Of a stretch of 64,000 bases of DNA, positions 34,890 through 45,867 are shown piece by piece. This DNA comes from Sequoia sempervirens. Taxonomy: Eukaryota > Streptophyta > Pinopsida > Cupressales > Cupressaceae. Positions within the stretch are counted from its first letter, which is position 1. The number at the start of each line of letters is the position of its first letter. The notes below the pieces were generated by a model. The model was not told the DNA's origin. It saw only the letters and a list, made by a program, of their open reading frames with translations, and made no database searches. The position numbers and the translations under genes are program-made. Location: contig VDFB02373365.1 in NCBI GenBank assembly GCA_007258455.2, forward strand, positions 225,522,194 to 225,586,193, read 5' to 3'.

Positions 34890-37800
34890 ATGGAGGGATC
34901 CTCAGTATCTGATGTAGAAAAGATTAAGATGGACATCAAGAGTAAGATCCCTGAGAGTAAAATCACTTCTTTCTGGTCTGAGGTAATTGTTACCAATGTG
35001 GGGCTATGGGATTACGAAGAGCTTACAAGAAGAATGGAAATAGAGGATCTTCCTTTGGTGGCTAGAAGAATGAAGGAATCAGGCTTGTCACATGTAGCTA
35101 GTTTCCCTTCTATGGTGCAGTGCTATGAGCTTGTCCTTGAGTGGGCCAGGCACTATGATCAGGATACACAAATAATTATTGGTCCTCAAGGGAGATTTGT
35201 GGTGAATCTCAACCCTATTTCCATTGCCCAAACCTTTGATATGTCGGACAGATCTCATGTGGTGGCATTCAACATGACAGAAACTCAGGAGTTCTATGAT
35301 GAACAGACTGTGAAGTCACAATAGCTTATCAATTCCTGGCTGGAGAATTCCAAGTCTCACTAATCCAAGTTTCCCAAATAGTTATTCATAGAAAAGTGCA
35401 AGAAGGAATACTATGATGCCATCACATTGCTCAACAGGGTGGTTGGATTGAGGAATGCTGACATGTTTGAAAATTGGATGTGCCACGTTATTGTGAGGAT
35501 GGAGCAGAAGAAGACTGATTATCATTGGGCTGGTATAATTAGTAGAGTGATTCATGAACAATTGTCTAATGTGTTGCAGACCAAGGCCTTCACAATGACT
35601 TCATATTTGGTCTATGCACTTGCAAGATTCCACCCCTACAAAGGATTGAGCACAAAGGGAATCTTCGGATAGGATGTTATTTATGAGGTTTTTCCTCAAT
35701 TGCACCTAGGAAGCTCAAGTTATAGAAGGGTGAATGATGCATTCACCATGTACATTACTAGAATGCTTCAAGGAGCAGATCACACAAGGATTTTAGACCA
35801 AGAAAAAGAGCTAATCAAGAAAAATGGGGCATCGTTTATTCAGTTCCCAAATTTCTCCTACATTCAGATTAATGGCTGCCAGAGGGCCCCATAAAGACTT
35901 CCAAGGTATCCCACTAATCATATCATACTGTTGAAAGTAACTAGGCAGATCTGTGACTTTGATGCCATTGTCAAGAGAGACAAGCATAAGACTAGTTTTG
36001 GTGGGGACTTCCCTTTGAAGATTGGCGCTAGAAGGAGGGCTTGAATAAGCAAGCTGGATCAGTTTTTGAACACCATCTCTCCTAAGAGATTCAGAAGAAG
36101 AAAAAGATCTGCTCTAGGAGAGGAAGAATTTACAGAATTACCAGACCCTACTAGGTCTAGAAGGACCAACAAAAAGGGAGAATCATCATCATCCCCATCT
36201 TCATTAGGTTCATCTGGGTCTGAGGGCATTCCCAGTCCACAACCTCAGCCGGTCATAAATCAGCCATTACCACCCCCACCTCCACCAATGGCTTTCCTAG
36301 CAACCAACCCATCCCCATTAAGTTTTTTCATTTACAATGTTATGCCAAAAAACCCTGAACACTTTTGTTGAAAATTCCATGTCAATGATCCCAATAGAAT
36401 TGCTGAGGAACACATCAGGATCTTTCAGACTGTCCTTAAGGATAGAGGGATAAACCATGAGGATGTAGCTTGTAGACTCTTTCCTTATTCATTGGGGGAA
36501 GATGCATTCTATTGGTACAACCATTTACCTGCTGGGTCTATCAAGCATTGGACTGAGCTAGAGGCTGCCTTTTTGAAGAAGTTTTGAATTCCCATTAGTT
36601 CAAATGAATTGTACCATCAATTCACTAATGTTAAAAGAGAGTTCAATGAGCCTATAGGGTCTTTCAACAATAGGTTTCATCATGCCTATACCAGACTACA
36701 GTCCCCTTATGTTGTTGATGACCCTATTGCCCTAGAAGTTTATTATGAGGGACTTGATAGTTTGACAGCTACTTTTATGAAGTGGAGTAATAACCCTCCT
36801 GCTAGTCTACTTGATGCATATGCAGAGGCTATGAAGGTTAGCACTAATATAAGGAAGCATCTATCTGGACCTCTACCCTCATTAGGACTCGTTGCTCACC
36901 TTGGACAAGTTCCAGCTCTCAACCAGGCTCTTGCAAACCATACTCCAATCATGAATCTAGTACCTCAATTTCCTCTGGTCCCTCATCCAGGACCTCCTAT
37001 GGGACAAGTATTATCCACAATTAGTTACCCTCAGTAAAATGTGAATCAACCTCTACATATCCAACCCCAAGCTAGCTATCCTTCATACCTGCAGAATTCT
37101 GAAGTTTTGAATCAAGCGCTGAATGCCAACGCTGTAGTAGGATATTTCCAGAATAATGTGAATCAACCTCCATACAGTAATCATAACAAGGAGAAACTGG
37201 ATGAATTTTCTGAACAAATAAAGAAACTGAATATGGAGGTGATTTACTTGAGGAACCAGAACAGTCAGTTGCAAGTTGCTTAGAGAAATATGCAGTCCAA
37301 TCAGAACATAGAGAATCCACAAGGACAACACTTTGATAGAGGGCAACGTCATGAAAGAGGATATAACCAGGATAGAGGTTACAACAATGAAAGAGGATAC
37401 AACAACAATTGAGGATTCAACAATGACAGAGGGTATAATAATGATAGAAGAAAGAACTATGATAAGGGGTAATCCTCAGGTCAGAACTTTGACAGAGGGA
37501 AAGGGGGGACTGAAAAACAGAATCCTGAGATTGGTGCTCCTGTGCCTAAGAGGAGAAAAGTCTTAAAATTATCAAAAAAGGCAGGCTCTAAGGTAGGAGA
37601 ACAAGCTACCCCACTGGTGGTAAATGTAGAAAGTTTAGAGGAGAAGGGCAAGGTGTACACAAGGAGGTCTAGGAATCCTTCTCCTAAGGATAGTATTCCT
37701 AAGGTTGATCTCCCTTCAGTTGTTTCTCATGATGTGCAACGTGATGTTGTTCCTTCCGATCATGAAGCCGAAAGTAAACCAAGTGAGTCAGAAAATGTTG

Positions 37801-39269
37801 AGGATCATCTGGATACTGAAGGAGAAGAATTTCATGAGGGTGATCTTCATAGTGCAGAGGCAGAAATTGAAAAGGTAATGCAGTCTTCTTTGGTAGCTTA
37901 TCTAGAGTCACCTGTTGGGGCTGAGGAGGTTAGATCACCGCCAGTGGAAGAAGAGACAGGGAAGGTTCCATCACCTATACAAGAAGAAGAACATGCTAAA
38001 TAAAGAGAAAGCAAGATGGATGAAACTCCTGAGAAGCAGAATTTAGGTGAAGGGGCACCTACGGATAAGTAGGAGGAGAAACAAAGCAAAGTGCAGTTGG
38101 AGTCCATTGTCCCTGGTTGGTTGGACAAGGAGATAAAAAGAAAGCAAGTTGTTGTGGAAGATAGTCCACCCAATTGGGATGAGCTGCTAGCCAAAATTGA
38201 AAAAGATAAAGGTAAGAAGAAGGCTAGGGTAATGTCAAGGATTGAAAGGGATGCAGCTCATAACAGGGTTGTTCACATTGCCACCCCTACTCCATATAAA
38301 AATAGGGATAATGTGGGTGGAAAGGATTACAATGTTCAGACTTTCAATCTAGGGCCTACATCCGTTGAGCAAGATATTGAGGATTATGAGGGTTCGAGTG
38401 CAGTCATCTTGGGCAAGTTGAGGAAGGAAATGAAGACCAAGCAAGAGCTAAAGAAGGAAAATGAAAATCCCAAGAAATGCTTGGAAGATTTGATGAAACC
38501 CCTACAATCTATTAATCCTTCGGTTTCTGCTGCAAATCTGTTACCCCAGGAGACCATTACTGAGCTGGAAAAGATGAAATATTTTGGTCTTGCCACTGCA
38601 AATTGGTTGCAAGAGGTGCGAACCAAGGGTAATGAAGCTATCAAAGAGATATTGTTGACTGGAAAGGATGCTATAAGAGTGACTAATTGGTTGAAGGAGG
38701 TGTTGGCTTAGGACAGAGAAGATACATACCTCCTGCTGTAGAAAACCAGGACTATCATGGAGTACACTAGGGATAAGCTGGTAAGTGTTAAGATTCTTCC
38801 TTCCTCTAGAGCTGCTGAGCCTTGGGAGTGGTTTGAAGCATTGCAAATTAGGTTGAAGGTTTTGAAGATCTACAAACAGAGGAGGTAGATTGATGATACC
38901 CTAGCTAGTGTGTACAATGGCTCCATTGCTTTCTTTGAGATTATGACAGGAAGGAGGAAGATCACTCCTAAGTATTTGAGTTTGGAACAGCTGAGGAAGT
39001 GGTGGCGTGATATTTATTCCCCAATTAATGATGATTATGTTTCTGAGCATCAGCTAGATGATGTGGCTAGATACATTGTTGTCATGGATAAATACTTCAC
39101 CTATAGGGTTGATTGGGATAAGTCAGTAAAATAGTCAATGGAAGAAATTGCATCAATTGAAAGGCAACTTAGGGTTTTTCCTTTGCCACTTGTGGCTGAC
39201 TTGGATAGTGTGCTTTTGAAGGTTCATGAAATGTTGGATCGGAATAAGGACAAAGGGGAAGGCAGTTAA
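34890..39269 (+). pseudogene. gag: Tat-like ORF1: N-terminal unknown domain, capsid, RG-rich and acidic tail
   Basis: One reading frame of 1460 codons holds from ATG 34,890 to TAA 39,267, broken only by about 18 stops and no frameshift. Order: an N-terminal plant-retrotransposon domain (YELVLEWARHYD, GRFVVNLNPISIAQTFDM, LLNRVVGLRNADMFENWM, FTMTSYLVYALARFHP); a Ser/Pro-rich linker; a Retrotransposon_gag-type capsid at about 36,370-36,870 (DAFYWYNHLPAGSIKHW, YHQFTNVKREFNEPIGSFNNRF); RGYNN repeats near 37,360-37,440; a basic/acidic segment; and a Lys/Glu-rich helical C-terminus. Stops include TAG 35,322, TAA 35,361, TAG 35,379, TAG 35,670, TGA 36,042, TGA 36,369, TAA 37,035, TAG 37,281 and TAG 38,709. 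It would form the particle. The N-terminal domain is assigned by resemblance only. Confidence 0.8.
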
Positions 39270-39650
39270 TGATTGGCTAAATCGATATATGTGCTTCCCT
39301 GTTATTTTTCCATGCATTGGTCTGGGCTACATTGGAGATCCCAGGCCGACCTAGATGAAGTTCATGCATTTAATGCCTATTTTATTATTTTTAATTTCTC
39401 TTGGCTGACTTGTTGGGCCTTGTTATTTATTGTAAAATCCTATCTTGGTCGACATGTTTTTTGGGGGTTCTATAAATATGGCATTTTGCCTCATTTGTAA
39501 GGGTTAAGAATTTTTAGACATAGATACATAGAGAGATAGTTAGAAGTGAATTAAGTAGAGCAAGTGTTAGCAAGTAGTTAATCTTAATCAAATATTGTAA
39601 CAAAAGCTGGAATTGTTACTACAATGGATAATTTTATGCAAGTAATGACA
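39270..39650 (+). repeat. Candidate short LTR or LTR end between ORF1 and pol
   Basis: It begins TGATTGG right after the ORF1 stop, preceded by the purine-rich run AAGGACAAAGGGGAAGGCAG (39,246-39,265). It carries TATAAATA at 39,471-39,478, ends AATGACA at 39,650, and is followed by TGGCGCC at 39,659, a core shared with known plant gypsy primer sites. No second copy of this 381-bp segment is present in the window. It may be a real LTR, the end of a much longer LTR, or part of an intron. Confidence 0.35.
39471..39478 (+). promoter_or_regulatory. TATA-like box in the ORF1-pol spacer
   Basis: TATAAATA preceded by GGGGGTTC, about 180 bp before the putative LTR end at 39,650. This spacing is like that in plant LTRs. 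Confidence 0.45.
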
Positions 39651-39658
39651 TTGTGATT

Positions 39659-39667
39659 TGGCGCCAT
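39659..39667 (+). other. Candidate primer-binding site TGGCGCCAT
   Basis: The TGGCGCC core is known from Athila-type primer sites (tRNA-Asp), but only the first seven bases agree and it lies 8 bp beyond the CA terminus. Weak alone; supported by the TATA box and terminus before it. Confidence 0.35.
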
Positions 39668-40398
39668 ACTTGTGTTTCTTCTTATCGTCATGGTTCATGT
39701 TATTATATCTTTAGAATTGCTTTTAGGAAGGTAGCATTTAGATTAGATTTGATTTAATAGTGTTTATGGTTTGATATTTGAGGTGTTGCAGCAATCCCTA
39801 GTCCATACTTTTTGCAACCAACTGATTGTTAGTTGCTTTGCAAAGTTAGCCTGGACTTTTATATTCATTGTGCTTAAGTTCAATTGTGGAGGTTTATTCA
39901 TTTCAATTGCAATAGGGTTGTTTGAATGAATGTTCATGATTTGAAAATCTTAACACCTTAGAAGATTGCATTGTTTCTATAAGATTGTAGATTTATTATG
40001 GTCAAGTAGAGATCAGTTTTGAGGGATTGGTCCATTTCGAGTATTGGTCATTTGCATTGTTAATCTTAGGTTTAATATTAAGTTTAGAAATCTCTTTGAA
40101 ACCCTTATATTTTGTTATTTCTTTGATTATTGGGTTAGATTTAGGATTGAAGTATCATCATATTGTTAGATTTGATAAATTGAGATTCAATATTTTACTT
40201 GTAGTAAGGTCCCATTGTGATTGCCAGCATTTTCACGTTTATCACTGAGTTGTTTGTGCATTGTCAAGACCTGACATTAGAGACCTTGGGTTTATCTCTT
40301 GAGGCTTGCTGATAGAGATCTACCTTTCAAGTGAGATAGGATATTATATTCTGTATGAGTTGTTGTTGTGCAGAAAACATCATCAACAGATTCAATAG
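39668..40398 (+). other. Non-coding leader or intron before pol
   Basis: No ORF. It ends with TTGTTGTTGTGCAG (AG at about 40,372-40,373), a good 3' splice-site sequence 25 bp before the pol frame opens after a TAG at 40,396. ORF1 is likewise preceded by GTGCAG at 34,866-34,871. Confidence 0.4.
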
Positions 40399-41800
40399 GA
40401 GGCAGTCATCAAGACAGAACAAGACTTGGAACACAGGACCCAACAATGGAGGAGTCCCCACCCATTAGATCAATCAATTAATCAACCTGTCAACCAGTAT
40501 GTCAATCATCCAATTAATCAGGAGAAGCCTCCTAGCGGAGTATATCTAGCTGAGGCAGCTTTATCAGGATGGTGTAGGCTCCACAAAATGAGTCAACATT
40601 CTAGGTTAGATTGTCAAGAATTCCAAACAATAGCCTCAATCTTTCAGTATGAAGTGGAAAACAATGCAGTTAGTTAGGAAATAGTACCATCTAATACTTA
40701 CGATTCACCAGTATTGGTGCTGAATCATGCTCCTTTTCCACAAAGTAAGGAGAATGCACTTGAAGAGGAATCTGATATGTTGGAGGAAGAGGCAGACCAG
40801 GTATGCAATGGGGATGAAATGACACAGTCATTTGATGAGAGTCTAGTGAATGATAATGGTCCCAGAGATGAGGAAGAGGCTTATGTTGAAGAAGTGTAGA
40901 CATTCCAGAGACCTATCAAGAAGTATGACTTAAGGGAACTGCCACATCGACGTCCACAGGCTAGAGGCCTCTTCACTACTTCCATCCCACCGAACAATTT
41001 TAACACGCCTCCACACCCTAATGCTAGCAATAATCCATCACTGCCTCAGGTTTCCAAGCAATATTTATCTCAAGATCCAGGACATGCTGATGTGCCAAAA
41101 GGGAGGAATGTTGATACAAACAAAGACAGAGTGATCGAATACCCAAAGGAGGCCCCTGCTGATTTGAGTGAGGATCAATTAGCTTTCTATGTTGTTGAGG
41201 AACTCAGAAAATTAAAGGTAAGCCTATCTGCATTTGAGTTACTAAGTGTTCCAACCATTAGGAATGCAGTATTAGGGTCTTATAATGCAAATTCAATGTT
41301 ACAAGATAAACCAGTTGGCGAGAGTGTCAATAGAGCATCTAGTTCTCAATCAGTAGGAAGACACAATCAAACTTATAATCAAGTCCATATGCCCCCTGGA
41401 GATACTGGGAAAGAGAAGGAAAAATATCAAGTTGCTCAAGTAGATACTCCCTTAACTCTGTTTCAAGGGAAAAAAACACACCTCCATTCTTGATTTCTGT
41501 TTGAATATTCGGTAAGAATTTGCATAATTGTTTGTTGGATTTTGGTGCCTCAACCAACGTTATGCCTTTCGGTGTATGTAGAGCTATGGGTATTACTCCT
41601 GCTGATTCGCAAAAGAAAGTCACACAATTGGATAGGACTGAAGTCAATGTTGTAGGAGAGTTAAATATGATTCAGATGCAAATTGCTTCTGATCCTAGGA
41701 TTCAATAGGTTATCAATATACAGGTGGCTGAAATCCCTGATGCTTATGGCCTAATCCTGAGAAGAGACTTTACCAAGGATTTGAATGGATATGTTTCGAC
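40399..41800 (+). pseudogene. Tat-like pol, N-terminal part: zinc-finger-like motif and protease
   Basis: The frame opens after TAG 40,396. At about 40,580-40,620 it reads WCRLHKMSQHSRLDCQEF, a Cys/His cluster like the gag-pol zinc fingers of this lineage. A long acidic linker follows, with stops at 40,675 and 40,897. A frameshift near 41,480 leads into NCLLDFGASTNVMPFGVCRAMGI, the aspartic protease active site (D at 41,538-41,540; D-F-G in place of D-S/T-G). Further stops are TGA near 41,502 and TAG 41,706. It would process the polyprotein. Confidence 0.75.
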
Positions 41801-41915
41801 TAATCATTCCCATATGTAGCTTCCCTGGAAGGGAGTGCCAAACTAGATTAGAATTGAAAGAGAACTCAGAATGAAGTACATGATCATGAAATATTAGAAA
41901 ACCTCTACTGAAATA

Positions 41916-42779
41916 TTGGTATCAAAAATAAGTATGGGTAACTATATGCTCACAGCCCCTCTTGAGGAACCTGATGTGGAGGAGGTTTTTATGTTCCACA
42001 TAGCACCTATTGACCTTACAGCAGAATCTAGTGGTCTTGAAGTCCTGATCGAACTAGTTGAAAATGATGGTAATATGAAAGACAACCAGCTGGGCTTGTT
42101 AGATAATTTTCAGGAGTTTATTCAGAAGTGCATTGAAGACCAAGTTCAGTTAGGAAGAGGAATGAACTTTGGGGAATTACTCTTACCCAATTGGTGCAGA
42201 GTGTATATTGCTTTTCATTCAGAATTGGAATGTTGCCTATGCCAGATTGCAGTGGAACAAATACAGAAGTGTATCAACCCTACTCCTGCAGTTAAAATTG
42301 ATATCCAGAATGTCCAGGAAGATCCCAAAAGAAAAAGAGTAATGCTTTCTAAAGAACCATCCAACAGTAACAATGCAAGTGAAAAAGCAGGGAATTTTGC
42401 AATTGCTTGTTGTTGGACTTTAAGATTTTATGGGTCCAAATCAAGGCAGGGAGCTGGGGCTGGATTCGAGCTAATTAGTCCAAGAGGTAAGACATTTTTT
42501 TCTATTCATAGACTTCAATTTCACTGTACAAATAATGTAGCAGAATATGAGGCTTTGGTGCATGGACTATTAATGGCATTGAAGAAAAAGGTTAATATCT
42601 TGCAATTTTTTGGAGATTCTGAGTTGGTAGTCAAGCAAGTTAGGAGACAATACTCTTGTCATGACAAGAGAATGACCAACTATAGACATAGAGTGTGGGA
42701 CCTCATTGAAGGATTTGATGCCTTCAACACCCAGTTGATTCCACGAAATAGGAACCAGACAACTGACTCCTTAGCCTAG
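41916..42779 (+). pseudogene. Archaeal-type RNase H (aRNH) domain upstream of RT
   Basis: About 250 residues of linker lead into a clear aRNH at 42,414-42,770: WTLRFYGSKSRQGAGAG, LISPRGK, CTNNVAEYEALVHGL, FGDSELVVKQV and a final TTDSLA. In the family the catalytic set is D-E-D-D. Here the first Asp is Tyr (42,429-42,431), while Glu (42,549-42,551), Asp (42,615-42,617) and Asp (42,765-42,767) remain. It sits between protease and RT, whereas in the Tat/Ogre elements I know best it follows the RT-RNase H. I recall database polyproteins with the order seen here, so it may be a known sublineage. The ORF ends at TAG 42,777. Confidence 0.85.
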
Positions 42780-44600
42780 GCAACCAGTACATTGCAACCT
42801 CTGTCTCTTTCCGGATTAAAGAGGTTTACTGTGGAGCTGACCCTAGTACCCTCAGTACCTGATAATGTCACCAACTTCTAGGTATTTGAAGATGACAAGC
42901 ATATCTTATATTTCATTACTAGTATTGATGTCTTTGCTTCTCAAGTCATTGATGAAACTGAACTCCAAGAAGCTGAGATGGACTTGGAAGGGGTAATTAA
43001 TCTGAAGACCAATACAATTCCTAGAGGGATGGTGCAATTGGAAAGGATATTTGATGTGGAAAAGGTCAGGGAGCAAGAACAAGATACCAGGAAAGAGTCC
43101 ATTAGTGGACAGTGTGACAAATATAATATGGGAACTTAGGATGATGTCAAAAATGTTTTTTATTGGAAAAGTATGTAATCCTGAAGAAAGACAAGGAATC
43201 ATCGATGCACTACATAGATATCCAGATGTGATAGCCTAGAGTTATGAAGACTTAAAGACTTATGATACATCAATCATAACCCATACTATTCCTCTCAATC
43301 CAGGAGTAAAGACTTTCAGACAGAGGCAAAGCCCATCAATGTTTTACTGGAACCCATAATATAGAAGGAAGTGTAGAAATTGTTGTCTACAAGGATAATA
43401 TTTCTAGTCAGACACTCTACTTGGGTTGCAAACCTGGTTCCAGTACGAAAGAAAAATGGTGAAATCAGGCTATGTGTGGATTTCAGGAACTTGAATAAGA
43501 GCTTTAGAAAAAGATAATTATCTAGTACCCTCACTGGATGAAGTGCTCCATATTGTCAATGGATCTTAGATGATGTCCTTCTTGGATGGTTATTCAGGAT
43601 ACAACCAGGTCATGATACAGTATAAGGACAGGCACAAGACTGCTTTCACCACCAAGTGGGGAACTTTTTCCTACAAGAGGATGCCCTTTGGCTTGATTAA
43701 TGTTAGAGCCACATTCCAAAGAGCCATGGACATTGCCTTTAAAGACATAATTGGTAAGTTCATAATCATTTATATGGATGATCTAATAGTCTTTTCCAAG
43801 AGGAGAGGTGATCATATCTCATATTTGCACAAAGTTTTTTAGAAATGTAGAGAGTTTGGGATATCACTTAATCCAAAGAAATGTATCTTTAGAGTCACAG
43901 AGAGTAAATTGTTGGGGCATGTTCTTTCTGAGAAAGGAATTGCCATTGATCTAGAACGAATAAAAGCCATACTTAAAATCCCACCACCTGCCATCAAGAA
44001 AGAAATGAAATCATTCTTTGGTAAGATCAACTTTGTGAGGAAGTTTATCCCTGGGTTTGCAGAAATAGTCAAGCCCATGAATGCAATGTTGAAACAAGAG
44101 GAAAAAGTTGAGTGGAATATAGAAGCAAAGGAAGCATTTACAGAGATAAAGAGAGCTATTGCTAAATCTCCTATTTTGGTAAGTCCGGACTATGCTAAGC
44201 CATTCTATATATATTCATTTTCCTCTGATCATTCATGTGATGCTATGTTAACCCAAAAGTCAGATCAAGGAAACAAGCATCCCATAGCATTCATGAGTGC
44301 ACCATTGAAGGATGCAGAGCTGGGATACCCAAGTGTGGAAAAGTATGCCTATGCCTTAGTCAGAACTGTAAAGAAATTTAGGCATTATATCCTCATAAAC
44401 AAAATCTTTGCAATAGTTCCTAATCATGTGGTCAAGCTGTTGTTGATGCAGAATGAGTTGGGAGAACATAGAGCCAAGTGGGTAACTATGTTACAAGAGT
44501 ACGATATGGAAATTCAACCCATGAAGCTAGTAAGAAGGAAAGGCTTACAAAGACAATGGCAGAAACAAGCCCTGATCTTACAACTCAAAGCTATAATTTA
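42780..44600 (+). pseudogene. pol: Tat-like reverse transcriptase with degenerate RNase H, broken
   Basis: A linker (VPSVPDNVTNF; stop near 42,879) leads to RT: ALHRYPDVIA, then TAG where Trp is expected, SYEDLKTYDTS, TIPLNPGVKTFRQRQ, STWVANLVPVRKKNGEIRLCVDFRNLN, MMSFLDGYSGYNQ, MPFGLINVRATFQRAMD and YMDD at 43,771-43,782. The connection follows (LLGHVLSEKGI, FFGKINFVRKFIPGF). The classical RNase H is degenerate: YSFSSDHS stands where the first catalytic Asp should be, and VPNHVVK replaces the TDH motif. Frameshifts occur near 43,135, 43,335, 43,500 and 44,540. Loss of the classical RNase H with gain of aRNH is known for this lineage. Confidence 0.88.
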
Positions 44601-45867
44601 GAAGATGTTTCTCTTGGCAAGTGGTATGACGATATTGTTCACTATCTTTTGACTCAAAGATGCCTTGATCATCTTAATTCAGTACAAAGAAGGGAATTGC
44701 ACTTAAAGAGTGACAATTTCATGTTGAAAGGAGCTATCCTGTATAAGAAAAATCATAAAGGTGTTTACTTAAGGTGCCTAGGAAAGGAAGAATCTGAAAG
44801 AGTGATGTTGGAATTCCATGACAGATATGGTACAGGCCATGGATCAGCACCTTCTACAATGAACCAGATTTTGAGAGCTGGTTACTACTGGCCTACACTA
44901 TTTAAGGATACACACAACCATGTCAGAACTTGTCATGTATGTCAAACTGCGGCAACCAGAGAAGTATGCAACACTCCCACTCCAACCGATCTTTGAGGTA
45001 AAACCTTTTGCACAATGGGGGATGGACTTCATAGGTCCAATCAACCCGCCTTCCTCTACAAGATACAAGTATATCCTTACTGTCACTGATTATTTTACAA
45101 GATGGACTGAGGCCCTTGCTTGCAATCAATGCACTTCAAAGGTAGTTATTAACTTCATCAAATCATGTATCATTAATCATTTTGGATGTCCCATGTCTTT
45201 AGTTTGTGATAATGGTCCTGCTTTTTCATCGTTAAAGTTGTCCAATTGGACTTTTGATCATGGGATTATCATTAAGTTTGCATCCAACTATTACCCTTAG
45301 GGTAATGGTTTGGCTGAGTCATCCAACAAAAATCTCCTAACTGTTATTCGCAAACTGTTAGAAAGAAACCCAAAGGACTGGCATACCCAACTTAGATTTT
45401 CTCTTTGGGCAGATCGCACATGACATAAAACTTCCATAGGGATATCACCTTACCATCTGGTTTATGGATTAGAGCCTGTGTTTCCCATTCAGTTAAAGAT
45501 CCCCACCTTGCATCTCATTAATGAATATTATGATGAGGGGGATAGACGTGATGCCAAACTCACTGAATTGTTACATTTTGAGGAAAAAAGAGATGAAGCC
45601 CTGGAAAACTTTGCTAAACATCAGGGGGTTGTCAAGAAATGGTTTGATAAAAGAGCCAAGATTAAAGCTTTTAGGATTTCTGACTTGGTTCTTTACTGGG
45701 ATAAAGCCCATGACCATAAGGGAGAGCATGGAAAATTTGATAAACTTTGGCTTGGCCATTACTAGAATGCAAAAATTCTGGGAGATAATGCTTTTCGTTT
45801 GAAAACTCTCATTGGAGAGGATATCCCACTGCCTATCAATGGGCAGTATTTGAAGGATTATTTCTAG
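44478..45867 (+). pseudogene. int: Tat-like integrase, broken
   Basis: The zinc-binding HHCC module is complete at about 44,817-44,945 (HDRYGTGHGSA ... GYYWPTLFKDTHNHVRTCHVC). A frameshift near 44,965 leads to the core: WGMDFIGPINPP (first Asp), VTDYFTRWTEAL, LVCDNGPAFSS (second Asp), TAG 45,298, then GNGLAESSNK (Glu). The C-terminal part (ISPYHLVYGLEPVFP, KRDEALENFAKHQ, VKKWFDKRAK) runs through a stop at 45,763 to the terminal TAG at 45,865-45,867. No chromodomain, consistent with a non-chromovirus. Confidence 0.9.
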
